A stretch of 64,000 nt of DNA from an uncultured Cyclobacteriaceae bacterium (GCA_943788235.1 CALSPM010000006.1:1-64000), one strand, 5' to 3'; counted from the stretch's first letter, positions 31,837 through 42,837 are shown. The notes: a model not told the origin generated them from the sequence alone. Numbers and translations: made by a program.

Positions 31837-34692
31837 ATGGCGACTAAAAAATTGATTGAACAAGAACAAATTGAGGATGGGGTCATAGAAATAATTGGAG
31901 CGGGCGAGCACAATTTAAAAGACATCCATTTGACCCTGCCACGAAATAAATTGATCGTCATCACGGGAATCAGTGGGAGTGGAAAATCTTCCCTAGCTTT
32001 CGATACCCTTTATGCCGAAGGTCAGCGCCGGTACATGGAAAGCTTTTCCGCTTATGCACGGTCCTTTATTGGCAACATGGAACGCCCAGATGTTGATAAA
32101 ATCAATGGATTAAGTCCAGTGATTGCCATTGAGCAAAAAACCACCTCTCGAAACCCGAGATCTACTGTTGGCACCACGACCGAAGTATATGATTTCTTGC
32201 GATTGTTATTTGCAAGAGCCGGAAAAGCCTATTCCCATGTTACGGGTAAACTTATGATTAAGCAGTCGGAATCCCAAATTCTGGATCAATTGTATCACCA
32301 TTTCCAGGGGGAGCGACTTACCTTGTTGGCACCGGTTGTTAAAGGAAGAAAAGGTCATTATCGAGAGCTTTTCGAACAGGTTAGAAAAATGGGCTATTCC
32401 AAAGTCCGCGTCAACGGCACTATTTTAGATTTGACGCCCAAGATGCAAGTAGATCGATACAAAACTCATGACATTGAAATTGTGATTGATCGCATGGCCA
32501 TTGATGAAAAAGATCAAAAACGAGTCAACGATTCTATTGGAACGGCTTTGAAGCAAGGCAATGGAGTCATGATGACCTTAGCAGAGACCGAAGAACTATC
32601 TTATTTCTCAAAAAACTTAATGGATCCAGAGACCGGTTTGGCCTATGATGAACCTGCTCCTAATACTTTTTCTTTTAATTCTCCTTATGGTGCCTGCGAT
32701 CAATGTCATGGTTTGGGAGTTATAGAGGAGATTACAGAAACCGCGATCCTTCCCAATCCCTCATTGAGTATCAGTAGGGGAGGAATCTTGCCTTTGGGTA
32801 TGTACAGAGACATTTGGATTTTTAAGAAGATAGAAGCGATTCTTAAAAAAAATAAAATAAACATCACGACTCCAATTAAAGACATACCTCGACCGATATT
32901 GGATGTTTTACTTTACGGAGAACCCGAATCTATTAAAGTAAGTTCTGTTAAATATCCCGGGACGGATTGGACGACTACTTTTGAAGGGATCATCAATTTC
33001 TTGAACAAACAGCGAGAAGAAGGGTCGGAAAAAACGCGTCAATGGGTACGAGATTTTACGGATATCAAGACCTGTGATACGTGTCAGGGCTTTCGCTTGA
33101 AAAAAGAATCTTTACATTTTAAAATAGCAGACAAGCACATTGGAGAACTCTCAATGATGCACATCAACGAGCTAGATGAGTGGTTCAAAAATGTGGAATC
33201 AAAATTAGATGAACGACAAAATATCATAGCCAAGGAGATTTTAAAAGAGATCCGAAAGCGGATTGGGTTTATGTTGAATGTAGGTTTAGATTATTTGGAT
33301 TTAAATCGTCCTTTGAGGACTTTGTCAGGAGGAGAAGCTCAGCGCATTCGTTTGGCAACCCAAATAGGGACTCAGTTGGTCAGCGTTTTGTATATTTTAG
33401 ATGAGCCAAGTATCGGACTTCATCAAAGAGATAATACAAAACTCATTAAAGCGCTGCAAGAACTCAGGGATTTGGGAAATACGGTGATCGTAGTTGAGCA
33501 TGACAAGGAAATGATGTTGGAATCTGATTTCATCGTAGATGTAGGGCCAGGTGCAGGCAGATTTGGAGGACAAATTGTGGCTGCCGCACCACCAATAGAA
33601 TTTTTGAAAAAGAATACGAAAACGGCAAATTATTTAAATGATAAACTTCGCATTGAAGTACCTAAAATACGTCGAAAGGGTACGGGAGACCAAATTATTT
33701 TGAAAGGGGCTTGCGGACATAATCTTAAAAATATCACGTTGAAATTGAGTTTGGGTAAGATGATTTGTATTACTGGCGTTTCGGGAAGCGGTAAATCAAG
33801 CTTGATTCATGAAACCCTCTATCCGATATTAAGAAAATATTTTTATAAGTCAAGAAAAGAACCTTTACCCTATGCATCCATAAAAGGGATGGATCACTTA
33901 GACAAGGTAATCGAAGTAGATCAATCACCTATCGGTCGTACACCCAGGTCCAATCCAGCGACCTATACTAGTGTTTTCACGGATATCAGGGCTTTGTTTT
34001 GCGAATTACCTGAAGCTAAAATCAGAGGATATAAGCCCGGTAGATTTTCCTTTAATGTAAAAGGGGGAAGATGCGAAACTTGTCAAGGGGGCGGTATGAG
34101 GGTTATTGAAATGGATTTTCTTCCAGATGTCTTGGTCGCTTGTGAGACGTGCAAGGGGAAAAGGTATAATAGGGAGACCTTGGAGGTTCGTTTTAGAGGT
34201 AAATCTATTGCTGATATGCTAGATATGACCGTAGAGGAGGCGGTAACTTTTTTTCAAAGTCAGCCAAAAATATTAAAAAAGATCGAAATGTTGGATCAAG
34301 TAGGGTTGGGCTACATCACCTTAGGACAGCATGCAACGACCCTTTCGGGAGGTGAGGCACAGCGGGTCAAGTTGGCCACTGAGTTGTCAAAAAAAGATAC
34401 GGGTAAGACACTTTATATTTTAGATGAGCCAACGACGGGGTTGCACTTTCAAGATATAGGTCATTTATTAGATGTGCTTAATCGATTGGTAGATAAGGGA
34501 AATACTGTTTTGATTGTTGAACACAATATGGACATTATTAAGGTAGCTGACGAAGTCATAGATTTAGGACCTGAAGGAGGAAATAAAGGGGGGCATATTT
34601 TAATAACAGGGACCCCTGAGGCATTGACGAAGTGTAAGAACAGTCATACCGCTACTTATTTAAAGAATGAGTTAACTTTAAAGCGTGAGTAA
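31837..34692 (+). CDS. uvrA: excinuclease ABC subunit A
   Basis: GAGEHNLKDIHLTLPRNKLIVITGISGSGKSSLAFDTLYAEGQRRYMESFSAYARSF; two ABC ATPase domains; CX2C zinc motifs; LSGGEAQRVKLATEL. Confidence 0.98.
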   Translation: MATKKLIEQEQIEDGVIEIIGAGEHNLKDIHLTLPRNKLIVITGISGSGKSSLAFDTLYAEGQRRYMESFSAYARSFIGNMERPDVDKINGLSPVIAIEQKTTSRNPRSTVGTTTEVYDFLRLLFARAGKAYSHVTGKLMIKQSESQILDQLYHHFQGERLTLLAPVVKGRKGHYRELFEQVRKMGYSKVRVNGTILDLTPKMQVDRYKTHDIEIVIDRMAIDEKDQKRVNDSIGTALKQGNGVMMTLAETEELSYFSKNLMDPETGLAYDEPAPNTFSFNSPYGACDQCHGLGVIEEITETAILPNPSLSISRGGILPLGMYRDIWIFKKIEAILKKNKINITTPIKDIPRPILDVLLYGEPESIKVSSVKYPGTDWTTTFEGIINFLNKQREEGSEKTRQWVRDFTDIKTCDTCQGFRLKKESLHFKIADKHIGELSMMHINELDEWFKNVESKLDERQNIIAKEILKEIRKRIGFMLNVGLDYLDLNRPLRTLSGGEAQRIRLATQIGTQLVSVLYILDEPSIGLHQRDNTKLIKALQELRDLGNTVIVVEHDKEMMLESDFIVDVGPGAGRFGGQIVAAAPPIEFLKKNTKTANYLNDKLRIEVPKIRRKGTGDQIILKGACGHNLKNITLKLSLGKMICITGVSGSGKSSLIHETLYPILRKYFYKSRKEPLPYASIKGMDHLDKVIEVDQSPIGRTPRSNPATYTSVFTDIRALFCELPEAKIRGYKPGRFSFNVKGGRCETCQGGGMRVIEMDFLPDVLVACETCKGKRYNRETLEVRFRGKSIADMLDMTVEEAVTFFQSQPKILKKIEMLDQVGLGYITLGQHATTLSGGEAQRVKLATELSKKDTGKTLYILDEPTTGLHFQDIGHLLDVLNRLVDKGNTVLIVEHNMDIIKVADEVIDLGPEGGNKGGHILITGTPEALTKCKNSHTATYLKNELTLKRE

Positions 34693-35707
34693 GCGGCAGC
34701 TTTATTGGATATTTCAAATAATAGGTTGGTCTCTATATGGGGTCATTCAACTCTTTCTATATAGTGTAGAATTTCAAATTACACTTTCTTTTTTTTCGGG
34801 TCAGGTACTGCAAGTGGTTTTTATGGTAGGTGTGACCCACTTATTTAGAAATTATATCATTCGAAATAATTGGATCGATGTCAAATGGGTAGCCTTGATT
34901 CCAAGGATCACGATTGCGATGGTAGTTTTTTCGCTCGCTCATTATTTATTTATAATTCTTATTTCGTATTTGTCAGGGAATTTGAATGGAATCCAAGAGT
35001 TTAATATACTCTATGTTTTGGCAAGCATGCTACAATCTATGGGTTTATTTGGGATTTGGTCTTTGATTTACCTCTCGTTTCTTTATTTTGAAAGATACAA
35101 TAGATCATTGAAGTATGAAGCTGCTATAAAAGAGATTGAATTAAATAATTTAAAATCTCAGCTCAATCCCCATTTCATTTTTAATGCCCTTAACAGTATT
35201 CGAGCTTTGATCCAGGAAGACCCCTTAAAATCTAAAAAAGCCATCACACAACTATCCAATATTCTCCGAAATGTTTTGAAGGCCCAACCTCAAGAAACCA
35301 TCGCTTTCAGCGAAGAGTTGGCTACCGTAAAGGATTATTTATCATTAGAAGCCATTAGATACGAAGAACGAATAGAAATCAGTTATGAGATTGATGAACA
35401 TTCAAATTTTTTTCGCGTGCCCCCGTTGATGCTGCAAACTCTTGTGGAGAATGGGATTAAGCATGGGATTTCTAAACTTAAAAAAGGGGGTAAACTTGAA
35501 TTGATTACCCAAAGAGTTGCGGAAGGGTTACAGATTCAAATTAGAAATAGCGGAAAATTCACGGCAAAAAAAAAAAAAAGTGGCTATGGTTTGTTAAACA
35601 CAGAAAAAAGATTGAAATTAATTTATGGTGATCAAGCGTCGCTTAAAATTGTTAACCTAAGTGATCACACGGTCCTTACACAAATTATTATCCCTGAACC
35701 TTTATGA
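34685..35707 (+). CDS. LytS-type sensor histidine kinase (His_kinase domain, HATPase)
   Basis: NNLKSQLNPHFIFNALNSIRALIQEDPLKSKKAITQLSNILRNVL; PPLMLQTLVENGIKHGISK; GYGLLNTEKRLKLIYG. Confidence 0.95.
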   Translation: MSKRQLYWIFQIIGWSLYGVIQLFLYSVEFQITLSFFSGQVLQVVFMVGVTHLFRNYIIRNNWIDVKWVALIPRITIAMVVFSLAHYLFIILISYLSGNLNGIQEFNILYVLASMLQSMGLFGIWSLIYLSFLYFERYNRSLKYEAAIKEIELNNLKSQLNPHFIFNALNSIRALIQEDPLKSKKAITQLSNILRNVLKAQPQETIAFSEELATVKDYLSLEAIRYEERIEISYEIDEHSNFFRVPPLMLQTLVENGIKHGISKLKKGGKLELITQRVAEGLQIQIRNSGKFTAKKKKSGYGLLNTEKRLKLIYGDQASLKIVNLSDHTVLTQIIIPEPL

Positions 35708-36441
35708 GAGCAATAATTATTGACGATGAACGACTGGCCAGAAAAGAGCTAAATAACTTATTGGAAAATTATCCTGAGATTGAAATTGTAGATCAGGCAG
35801 TAAATGCGGATGAAGCGTTAGAAAAGATCATACAGTTAGATCCCGAATTAATATTCTTAGATATTCAAATGCCTGGAAAAACGGGGTTTGAGTTACTTGA
35901 AGAGCTTGAAAAAGTACCAAAAGTTATATTTACTACTGCTTATGATGAGTTTGCTATAAAAGCTTTTGATGTAAATGCGCTAGACTATCTACTAAAACCG
36001 ATCCAAGAAGAACGTTTAAAAGATACCATAACCAAGGTTTTGGCAGTCCAGGCAAGCGCTTTAGCCGAGCGAGCACAAGAAGGGTTGAGTGAAATCAAGC
36101 AACAATTAGGGATGAATGACCAAGTTTTCGTCAAGGATGGTGACAGATGTTGGTTTATAAGCTTGAAGGAAATTCGTCTTTTTGAATCTGATGGAAACTA
36201 TATCAAAGTATACTTCAACAATGTTAAGCCCATGATTCATAAAAGCTTGAATGCCTTAGATGAAAAGTTGGATGAAAGAAGCTTTTTTAGAGCGAGCAGA
36301 AAGCATATTATTAACCTCAGTTGGATAGAAACTATTGAAACGTGGTTTAATGGGGGATTATTGGTTCAGCTGAAGGGTGGAGAAAAAGTAGAAGTAAGTC
36401 GACGACAGGCAGCTCGATTTAAAGAGAAGATGAGTTTATAG
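35704..36441 (+). CDS. LytTR-family response regulator
   Basis: MRAIIIDDERLARKELNNLL; FLDIQMPGKTGFELLEEL; FTTAYDEFAIKAFDVNALDYLLKPI; C-terminal LytTR FFRASRKHIINLSWIETIE. Confidence 0.96.
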   Translation: MRAIIIDDERLARKELNNLLENYPEIEIVDQAVNADEALEKIIQLDPELIFLDIQMPGKTGFELLEELEKVPKVIFTTAYDEFAIKAFDVNALDYLLKPIQEERLKDTITKVLAVQASALAERAQEGLSEIKQQLGMNDQVFVKDGDRCWFISLKEIRLFESDGNYIKVYFNNVKPMIHKSLNALDEKLDERSFFRASRKHIINLSWIETIETWFNGGLLVQLKGGEKVEVSRRQAARFKEKMSL

Positions 36442-36446
36442 AGGGG

Positions 36447-37595
36447 TCATGACGTAGGATAAAATAGGCGGGCACAGATGTCATCGCTGATAAGAAATCC
36501 TTCAAAAGTCAGCTTGAGCTTATTTAAGTCTAATAAAGCGAAACCTTCCGAGCAGAGTTGGTTAATCAATATAAGATGTTCACTTTTAATATCTCTGTGA
36601 AATTTTTTTTCAAATTGCTCAAAATCAAGGCCAAAATGAGTCCTTAATCGCGTCATGATGTATTCATTCATTTTTTCCGTTAATGAGAGCGCCTCTACTA
36701 CCGGATGGACCCTGTCGGTATCCAGTTGTTTTAAATACAGTTGATTGTTGCTGATGTTATGACTTCGCTTATCACCATCAAAAGAATGTGCCCCAGGTCC
36801 AATCCCTAGATAAGGGTTTTGAAGCCAATAAGAAGCATTGTGCCGGGAAAAGTACGCATTCCTTGCAAAAGAAGAGATTTCATAATGTTCATATTGATAT
36901 TTCGTTAATTCCTCATGAACAATTCTATAATTTCTTTCGTAATCAAGATCGGATGGGAAAGACCTTTTTTTTTGGCTCTTCCAATTACTAAAAACGGTTT
37001 TTCCCTCTATGATGAGTCCGTAGATAGAAAGATGCGGAAGATCCAAATTCAATAAGGTTTTTAAATCAGCTCTCAATGACTCATCACTGGCCTCTGGAAG
37101 CGCAAACATGAGATCGGCAGAGATATTGTCAAACCCAGCTTGGCGCACCCAATCAATGCTTTTTAGAGCTTGATTTGCGCTGTGTGATCTATTTAGGACT
37201 TTTAAGACTTTATCATTAAAAGTTTGAACACCAATACTCAATCGATTGACGCCAGCACGCTTCCAAAATTTGGCTTTGTTAGGATCTATGTCATCCGGAT
37301 TGGCTTCTAAGGTGACTTCAGCGGATGAAGAAACATTATAATAGGTTGTGATCGTTTCTATTAGTATATTGAGTGCCTTTTCTGTTAAAATGGACGGGGT
37401 ACCTCCACCAAAATAAATCGTGTCAATAGGGCTTTTGGGAGTTGAACCCCTTAACCTCAATTCTTTGGCAAGCCCATCAACCATACGATCCATGGGATCT
37501 AATTGTGTACTAAAATGGAAATTGCAATAGTTACAGGCTTTTCGGCAAAAGGGGATATGTATGTAGAGTCCAGACAACTTTTTATAATCAAGCAA
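36447..37595 (-). CDS. hemW: radical SAM family heme chaperone HemW
   Basis: LYIHIPFCRKACNYCNFHFST; YFGGGTPSIL; NRLSIGVQTFNDKVLKVLNRSH; SADLMFALP; GIGPGAHSF. Confidence 0.96.
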   Translation of the reverse strand: MLDYKKLSGLYIHIPFCRKACNYCNFHFSTQLDPMDRMVDGLAKELRLRGSTPKSPIDTIYFGGGTPSILTEKALNILIETITTYYNVSSSAEVTLEANPDDIDPNKAKFWKRAGVNRLSIGVQTFNDKVLKVLNRSHSANQALKSIDWVRQAGFDNISADLMFALPEASDESLRADLKTLLNLDLPHLSIYGLIIEGKTVFSNWKSQKKRSFPSDLDYERNYRIVHEELTKYQYEHYEISSFARNAYFSRHNASYWLQNPYLGIGPGAHSFDGDKRSHNISNNQLYLKQLDTDRVHPVVEALSLTEKMNEYIMTRLRTHFGLDFEQFEKKFHRDIKSEHLILINQLCSEGFALLDLNKLKLTFEGFLISDDICARLFYPTS

Positions 37596-37805
37596 AAGTA
37601 ATTGGATCGTGTTTTAAATCTCTCATTTGTATCTTAAAGATATTAACAAATGCGGTTCTCATCCTTTTTGATTGAATTTGAGAATATTTATTTAGGCTTC
37701 AGTTATTGTTTTTATGGCTTGCTTAATGAGGGATTTTGAATAATTTTGACCAATGGCAGGGTTCATTTTACTGATGCATTTAATATTAGCTGACTCATTT
37801 TATCT

Positions 37806-38876
37806 ATGAGATGCTTATCATGCTTTCTTTTGACATTTATTTTAGGCTCAATGATGGCCTTTGGGGGTGGGTATTCTGCCATTACTAAGAATATATCAGA
37901 TCAGTTTGTTTTGATGGATCAAGTGGGGGATACTGTGGACTCAATATCAGGCATGTATGCTCCTGCGCGCCTGGTTTTGCCTAAGGATCTCATCTTTCGT
38001 GAGTTATTGCTTCAAAACAGTCAGCCGATGACTATTTGGATAAATGATCGATTGACTGCCTTGGACGTTTATACTTGCACCCTTCCAATAGGTCAAATCT
38101 ATGCTGAAATTGACCAAGATTCGACTGTGTTAATAGTTAGGGCAACACAGGAAATAAAAGATTTACAGGGATATTTGATCGGTCTGAATGCGGCTTCTCT
38201 GTCCAGAGATTTAAATGGTACGAAAAAAGGGAAGATTCAGTATGATTTTTTAATTGTGCAGGTACTGGTTCTGTTGTTAATTATCGGTCTTATGGAGAGA
38301 GTCGACCTTTTTTTTCTTTTTAGTTTAATAAAAAATCCCTTCAGTTTGCCTTCTCGAGAATTGGATAGCAGTTTTACATTTAAAGGGAGTTATAAATTAA
38401 TCTTCAAGGTTAGTTCCTTATCCATCTTTTTGGGGATATCCTATTGGTTTCTTGAAAATTACCAGCCCAACCAAAGTTATCCATTGACAGAGAATTTAAG
38501 GTATTGGCTCATTTACTCATTTTATGCTTTGGGGCTGTTGTTGATTAAATACACCGTAGTAAGTTTGTTTGGATATTTATATCAATTAAAATCATTGAGT
38601 CATTTTCAATTTTCCGCTTTCGTTAATTTTACATTGGGAATTTGTTTAATTTTTTTGATTTTCGTTAATGTCCGTCTTTGGTTTTCATTCTATGAATCAA
38701 GTGCACTGACAGAATTTTGGAATTATTATTTTTTAGGTGCAATCATATTGTTTTTCATCTATTTAGTCTTTTATATGTCGTTGACAAAAGAGGTTAGAAA
38801 ATTTCACATTATTGCATATCTTTGCAGCACTGAATTTTTGGGTATTTTTTACTTTGCCTTGAATTTCATAAAATAG
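37806..38876 (+). CDS. DUF4271-like membrane protein
   Basis: 356 aa, C-terminal multi-TM region starting DFLIVQVLVLLLIIGLMERVDLFFLFSLIKNPFSLPSRE; located before hemD/porP/gld genes. Confidence 0.7.
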   Translation: MRCLSCFLLTFILGSMMAFGGGYSAITKNISDQFVLMDQVGDTVDSISGMYAPARLVLPKDLIFRELLLQNSQPMTIWINDRLTALDVYTCTLPIGQIYAEIDQDSTVLIVRATQEIKDLQGYLIGLNAASLSRDLNGTKKGKIQYDFLIVQVLVLLLIIGLMERVDLFFLFSLIKNPFSLPSRELDSSFTFKGSYKLIFKVSSLSIFLGISYWFLENYQPNQSYPLTENLRYWLIYSFYALGLLLIKYTVVSLFGYLYQLKSLSHFQFSAFVNFTLGICLIFLIFVNVRLWFSFYESSALTEFWNYYFLGAIILFFIYLVFYMSLTKEVRKFHIIAYLCSTEFLGIFYFALNFIK

Positions 38877-38918
38877 TTTTAATAATTTTTGTTATTTACC
38901 GTTTAGAACGAAAAGAAA

Positions 38919-39680
38919 TTGGAGGATCCTAAAAGAATTACAAAAGTCGGCAGTATCCTGGTTTCTCAACCCAAACCAAGGGGGGATAAATCACCTTATT
39001 TTGGACTTGCTGAAAAGTACAATTTAAAGATTGATTTCAGGCCATTCATTCAGATCAATCCGATTGATGTCAAGGAATTCAGAAGGCAAAAAATCAATAT
39101 TTTAGATTTTAGCGCAGTAATCTTTACCAGCCGAAATGCGGTGGATCATTTTTTTAGGTTGGCTGCGGCAATGAAAGTAGAGACTCCTGCGGATATGAAA
39201 TATTTCTGTGTTTCAGAACAAACTGCCAACTATTTACAGAAATATATTGTCATAAGAAAGCGTAAGATTTTCTCTGGTCAGCGTACAGCCAAAGATTTGA
39301 TGGAATTGATAAAGAAGCACAAAACCGAAAAGTTTATCTTCCCCTGCTCAAGTATAAGGAAAAATGACATACCCAACTTCTTGAAAGAGAACGAGTATAC
39401 CTATGTTGAAGCCATTATTTATGAAACGGCTGCCAGCGACTTGTCAGATTTAGCAGACGTCAATTACGATATCATAGCATTTTTTAGTCCATCGGGCATT
39501 CACTCATTGTTAAAAAACTTTCCGGACTTCAAACAGAACAATACAAGAATTGCAGCCTTTGGGCCTACCACGGCAAAAGCGGTTACCGATGCGGGATTAT
39601 TCCTAGACATTCAAGCCCCGCATCCTAATGCACCTTCGATGACAGGGGCACTCGAACTTTATATAAAGAAAGCGAATTAA
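38919..39680 (+). CDS. hemD: uroporphyrinogen-III synthase-like protein
   Basis: ILVSQPKPRGDKSPYFGLAEKYNLKIDFRPFI; AVIFTSRNAVDHFFRLA; FFSPSGIHSLLKNFPDFKQNNTRIAAFGPTTAKAVTDAGL. Confidence 0.88.
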   Translation: MEDPKRITKVGSILVSQPKPRGDKSPYFGLAEKYNLKIDFRPFIQINPIDVKEFRRQKINILDFSAVIFTSRNAVDHFFRLAAAMKVETPADMKYFCVSEQTANYLQKYIVIRKRKIFSGQRTAKDLMELIKKHKTEKFIFPCSSIRKNDIPNFLKENEYTYVEAIIYETAASDLSDLADVNYDIIAFFSPSGIHSLLKNFPDFKQNNTRIAAFGPTTAKAVTDAGLFLDIQAPHPNAPSMTGALELYIKKAN

Positions 39681-39781
39681 ATATATAAAAAACAAAGTGC
39701 TTCGGTCAATGTTATGGAGAATCGAACAAAATTCTTAAAGTCGGTAAGAAATTGTGACGAGTTACAAATTTTGAGAAGTAA

Positions 39782-40753
39782 ATGAGGGATAGATTTATTT
39801 TAACTGCTTTGGGAATATTGGGAAGCATCCTACTTAGCCTGTCTGTTCAGGCCCAAAATGATTTTTTTGTGGGTTATAGTATTATGAATCCGACCTTACA
39901 TAATCCAGCTTGGGTAGGTAACGAACGAATGGCTCATGTTATTTTGCAAGTGAGAAGTCAATGGACAGGTTATAAAACATCATTTGATGGAAAGGGAGGG
40001 GCACCGTCCTCTTTAGTGTTCAATATGTCGGTACCAGTCACCAAGAAGTTCTCTGGCATTGGTGTATCCCTATTGAATGAAACGATCGGCCCGGTTAATA
40101 ATATGGTCCTAAATTTACCGCTTTCCTATAAAATTGATTTCAATGAATCTGAACTTATTTTGGGTTTAATGCCCGGAATCATTTCTCGATCACAGAATTT
40201 CAATGAGTTACGCTTCAATGACTCCAGAGATCCCTTAAATAAAATCGAAACTAATGAGACACAAACTTTATTCAACTTAGCTGTGGGTGCCTTGTATTTA
40301 TTACCGTGGAATAGTTATGTTGGATTAAGTATTTCTAACCTTACGCAGCCGAAATTCAATTATGGTCTATCAGGGTTCTCCAATAAGTTTTTAACAAACT
40401 ACACCATCATGTTCGGTACATTCAGGACCTTAAAAAAGGGGTTAGAACTTAGACCAAATTTGGTTGTTAAAACAGATTTGAATACCTTGACCTTTGACTT
40501 AGGAGCCCGTTTTCAATATAACACCAGAATGTGGCTGGGCGCTTCTTACAGGTGGTCAGAAGCTTTTGTTGTCATGGGGGGCTATAGTTTGATGGAAAAA
40601 AATAGATTAAAATTAGGTTTTGCATTAGATTTAGTTGTTCAAGACAGTCAAGCGAAAAAGGCAACTTCTCAAGAGATTTATATAAGATACGATCTCTTAG
40701 ATTTTGTTATTGGAGGAAAAAAAAAGATAAAAACACCCAGATTTATAAACTAA
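39782..40753 (+). CDS. PorP/SprF family type IX secretion membrane protein
   Basis: QAQNDFFVGYSIMNPTLHNPAWVGNERMAHVILQVRSQWTGY; IGVSLLNETIGPVNNMVLNLPLSYKI; NLAVGALYLLPWNSYVGLSISNL. Confidence 0.93.
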   Translation: MRDRFILTALGILGSILLSLSVQAQNDFFVGYSIMNPTLHNPAWVGNERMAHVILQVRSQWTGYKTSFDGKGGAPSSLVFNMSVPVTKKFSGIGVSLLNETIGPVNNMVLNLPLSYKIDFNESELILGLMPGIISRSQNFNELRFNDSRDPLNKIETNETQTLFNLAVGALYLLPWNSYVGLSISNLTQPKFNYGLSGFSNKFLTNYTIMFGTFRTLKKGLELRPNLVVKTDLNTLTFDLGARFQYNTRMWLGASYRWSEAFVVMGGYSLMEKNRLKLGFALDLVVQDSQAKKATSQEIYIRYDLLDFVIGGKKKIKTPRFIN

Positions 40754-40852
40754 TATGCTAAAATGCACATTGTTTTCAATATATACTATTGAATTTTTGG
40801 TGACTAATTTATATTCAGTTTATATTTAAGGCTGAAATTATCATGCGTAAGA

Positions 40853-41953
40853 TTGCATTTGAAATTTATTATTATGATTGCAGTTCTAAGAAACCTAGTT
40901 ATGAGGATTAAAAAAAATACGAAATTACCGACGTTTCAGATACTGGGACTAGCGTTGACGTTTTCTAGTTGTGGTTTGATAGGAGGGTTATCTGGTGGCG
41001 GTGCATCAGTCGATCGAGGAGAGGTCTACGGTGTCCCAGATCGGGAAGGTTGGGAAATGACTAGACCCTTTGGTATGATGGCGGTAAGGGCAGGTACCTT
41101 TCACATGGGGCAAGCTGATGAAGATGTTGCCCACACCCAAATAAATTTCAATAAACAGATTACGATCAGTGCGTTTTTTATGGATGACACAGAAATAACA
41201 AATAACGAATACCGTCAGATGACCGAAAATTTAGCTGAGGCTTCTGATATAGAGTTGCCTGAGGGGGTTACGTTAGAACAAGTGCTTCCCGACACTACGG
41301 TATGGGTGAGTGACTTTACACACCACATGGGAGACCCTATGGTAGCTTACTATTGGTCTCATCCCGCTTTTGATGATTATCCTGTTGTTGGAGTTAACTG
41401 GAATGCGGCAAAATATTTTTGTGAGTGGAGAACTAACTATTTAAATGCCTACAGAGAAGAGCAGGGCCTACCCTTGATGCCTGAATTCCGACTTCCGTCT
41501 GAGGCAGAATGGGAATATGCGGCTAGAGGAGGAAGAGACATGGTTAAATACCCTTGGGGTAATCCGTACGCAAGAAATATGAAGGGATGTTTGCTCGCCA
41601 ATTTTAAACCAGGTCGCGGAAACTATTATGATGACGGATTCTCTTACGCCGCGCCCACGGCAACTTTTTTTGCCAATGATTATGGGCTCTATGACATGGC
41701 AGGTAATGTTGCCGAATGGTGTGAAGATGCTTATAATCCCTCTTCTGTTCCGTTGGTGTGGGATTTAAATCCGACTTATTACGACGATAGAATAGCGGAA
41801 AAAGTAACTAGAGGAGGTTCTTGGAAAGATATTGCTTATTTTATTGAAACGGGAACACGACAGTTTGAGCATAAGGATACGGCTCGAGCTTCACTTGGCT
41901 TTAGATGTGCCATGTCTTATATCGGAAGATCGACGCAATCATTTAATTTTTAA
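40853..41953 (+). CDS. gldK: gliding motility/T9SS lipoprotein GldK (FGE-sulfatase domain); start could be the Met at about 40900
   Basis: TFSSCGLIGG lipobox; GMMAVRAGTFHMGQADEDV; NNEYRQMTENLAE; FRLPSEAEWEYAARGG; GLYDMAGNVAEWCEDAY; VTRGGSWKD; followed by gldLMN. Confidence 0.95.
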   Translation: MHLKFIIMIAVLRNLVMRIKKNTKLPTFQILGLALTFSSCGLIGGLSGGGASVDRGEVYGVPDREGWEMTRPFGMMAVRAGTFHMGQADEDVAHTQINFNKQITISAFFMDDTEITNNEYRQMTENLAEASDIELPEGVTLEQVLPDTTVWVSDFTHHMGDPMVAYYWSHPAFDDYPVVGVNWNAAKYFCEWRTNYLNAYREEQGLPLMPEFRLPSEAEWEYAARGGRDMVKYPWGNPYARNMKGCLLANFKPGRGNYYDDGFSYAAPTATFFANDYGLYDMAGNVAEWCEDAYNPSSVPLVWDLNPTYYDDRIAEKVTRGGSWKDIAYFIETGTRQFEHKDTARASLGFRCAMSYIGRSTQSFNF

Positions 41954-41980
41954 TAATTTAAAAACTAAAACTACAAAAAT

Positions 41981-42799
41981 ATGAGCGAGAAAAAAGGAGG
42001 CTTTATGGACTTATTGTTTACTACCATCATGCCCAAGGTATATGGTATAGGGGCGGCAGTTGTAATTGTAGGTGCTATGTTTAAAATCCTCCATTTACCA
42101 GGTTCTTCTATCATGCTCGGTGTAGGATTGACTGTGGAAGCAGTAATTTTCTTCTTGAGCGCTTTTGAACCACCACACCCTGATCCTGAATGGTCGAAAG
42201 TCTACCCCGAACTTGCACTTGATTACGATGGTCCGGCTGCTACACCTCCCCAAAAAAGGGCTGTACCGGCAGTAGCTGCTACAGGTGTTTCAGCACAAAT
42301 GGATAAAGTCATGGAAGATGCTAAAATAGGGCCAGACCTACTCAAAGGATTGGGTGATGGTATGAGAAATCTTGCTGACACTGCAAGTAAAATGTCAAAT
42401 CTTAGCGACGCTGCTGTAGCCACCAATGAATATGCTGACAATATGCGATCAGCATCAAAAACGCTCACCGAAATGAATAAATCCTACGGTATGTCCATGC
42501 AAGCACTGGGAGCAATGTCAGAAGCATCTAAGGGAGCAAAGGGTTACCAACAGCAAGTACTGACGGTTACGAAAAGCTTGAGTGCTTTGAACGCCTTGTA
42601 TGAAATGGAACTTCAAGATTCTCAAAGTCATACCAAAGCATTGAACAAATTTTATTCTAATGTTACAGATGCGTTAGAAAGTATGGCAGAAGCAGGCAAA
42701 GAGACGGCAGCTTTTCAAGTACAGTTGAATCAATTAACTTCTAACGTTGAGAATTTAAATAAAGTATATGGCGGTATGTTGACCGCCATGAAAAGTTGA
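41981..42799 (+). CDS. gldL: gliding motility/T9SS protein GldL
   Basis: TTIMPKVYGIGAAVVIVGAMFKILHLPGSSIMLGVGLTVEAVIFFLSAFEPPHPDPEWSKVYPEL. Confidence 0.97.
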   Translation: MSEKKGGFMDLLFTTIMPKVYGIGAAVVIVGAMFKILHLPGSSIMLGVGLTVEAVIFFLSAFEPPHPDPEWSKVYPELALDYDGPAATPPQKRAVPAVAATGVSAQMDKVMEDAKIGPDLLKGLGDGMRNLADTASKMSNLSDAAVATNEYADNMRSASKTLTEMNKSYGMSMQALGAMSEASKGAKGYQQQVLTVTKSLSALNALYEMELQDSQSHTKALNKFYSNVTDALESMAEAGKETAAFQVQLNQLTSNVENLNKVYGGMLTAMKS

Positions 42800-42837
42800 T
42801 ACTTATCAATCAATTCAAAATGAACAAACGATAAATT

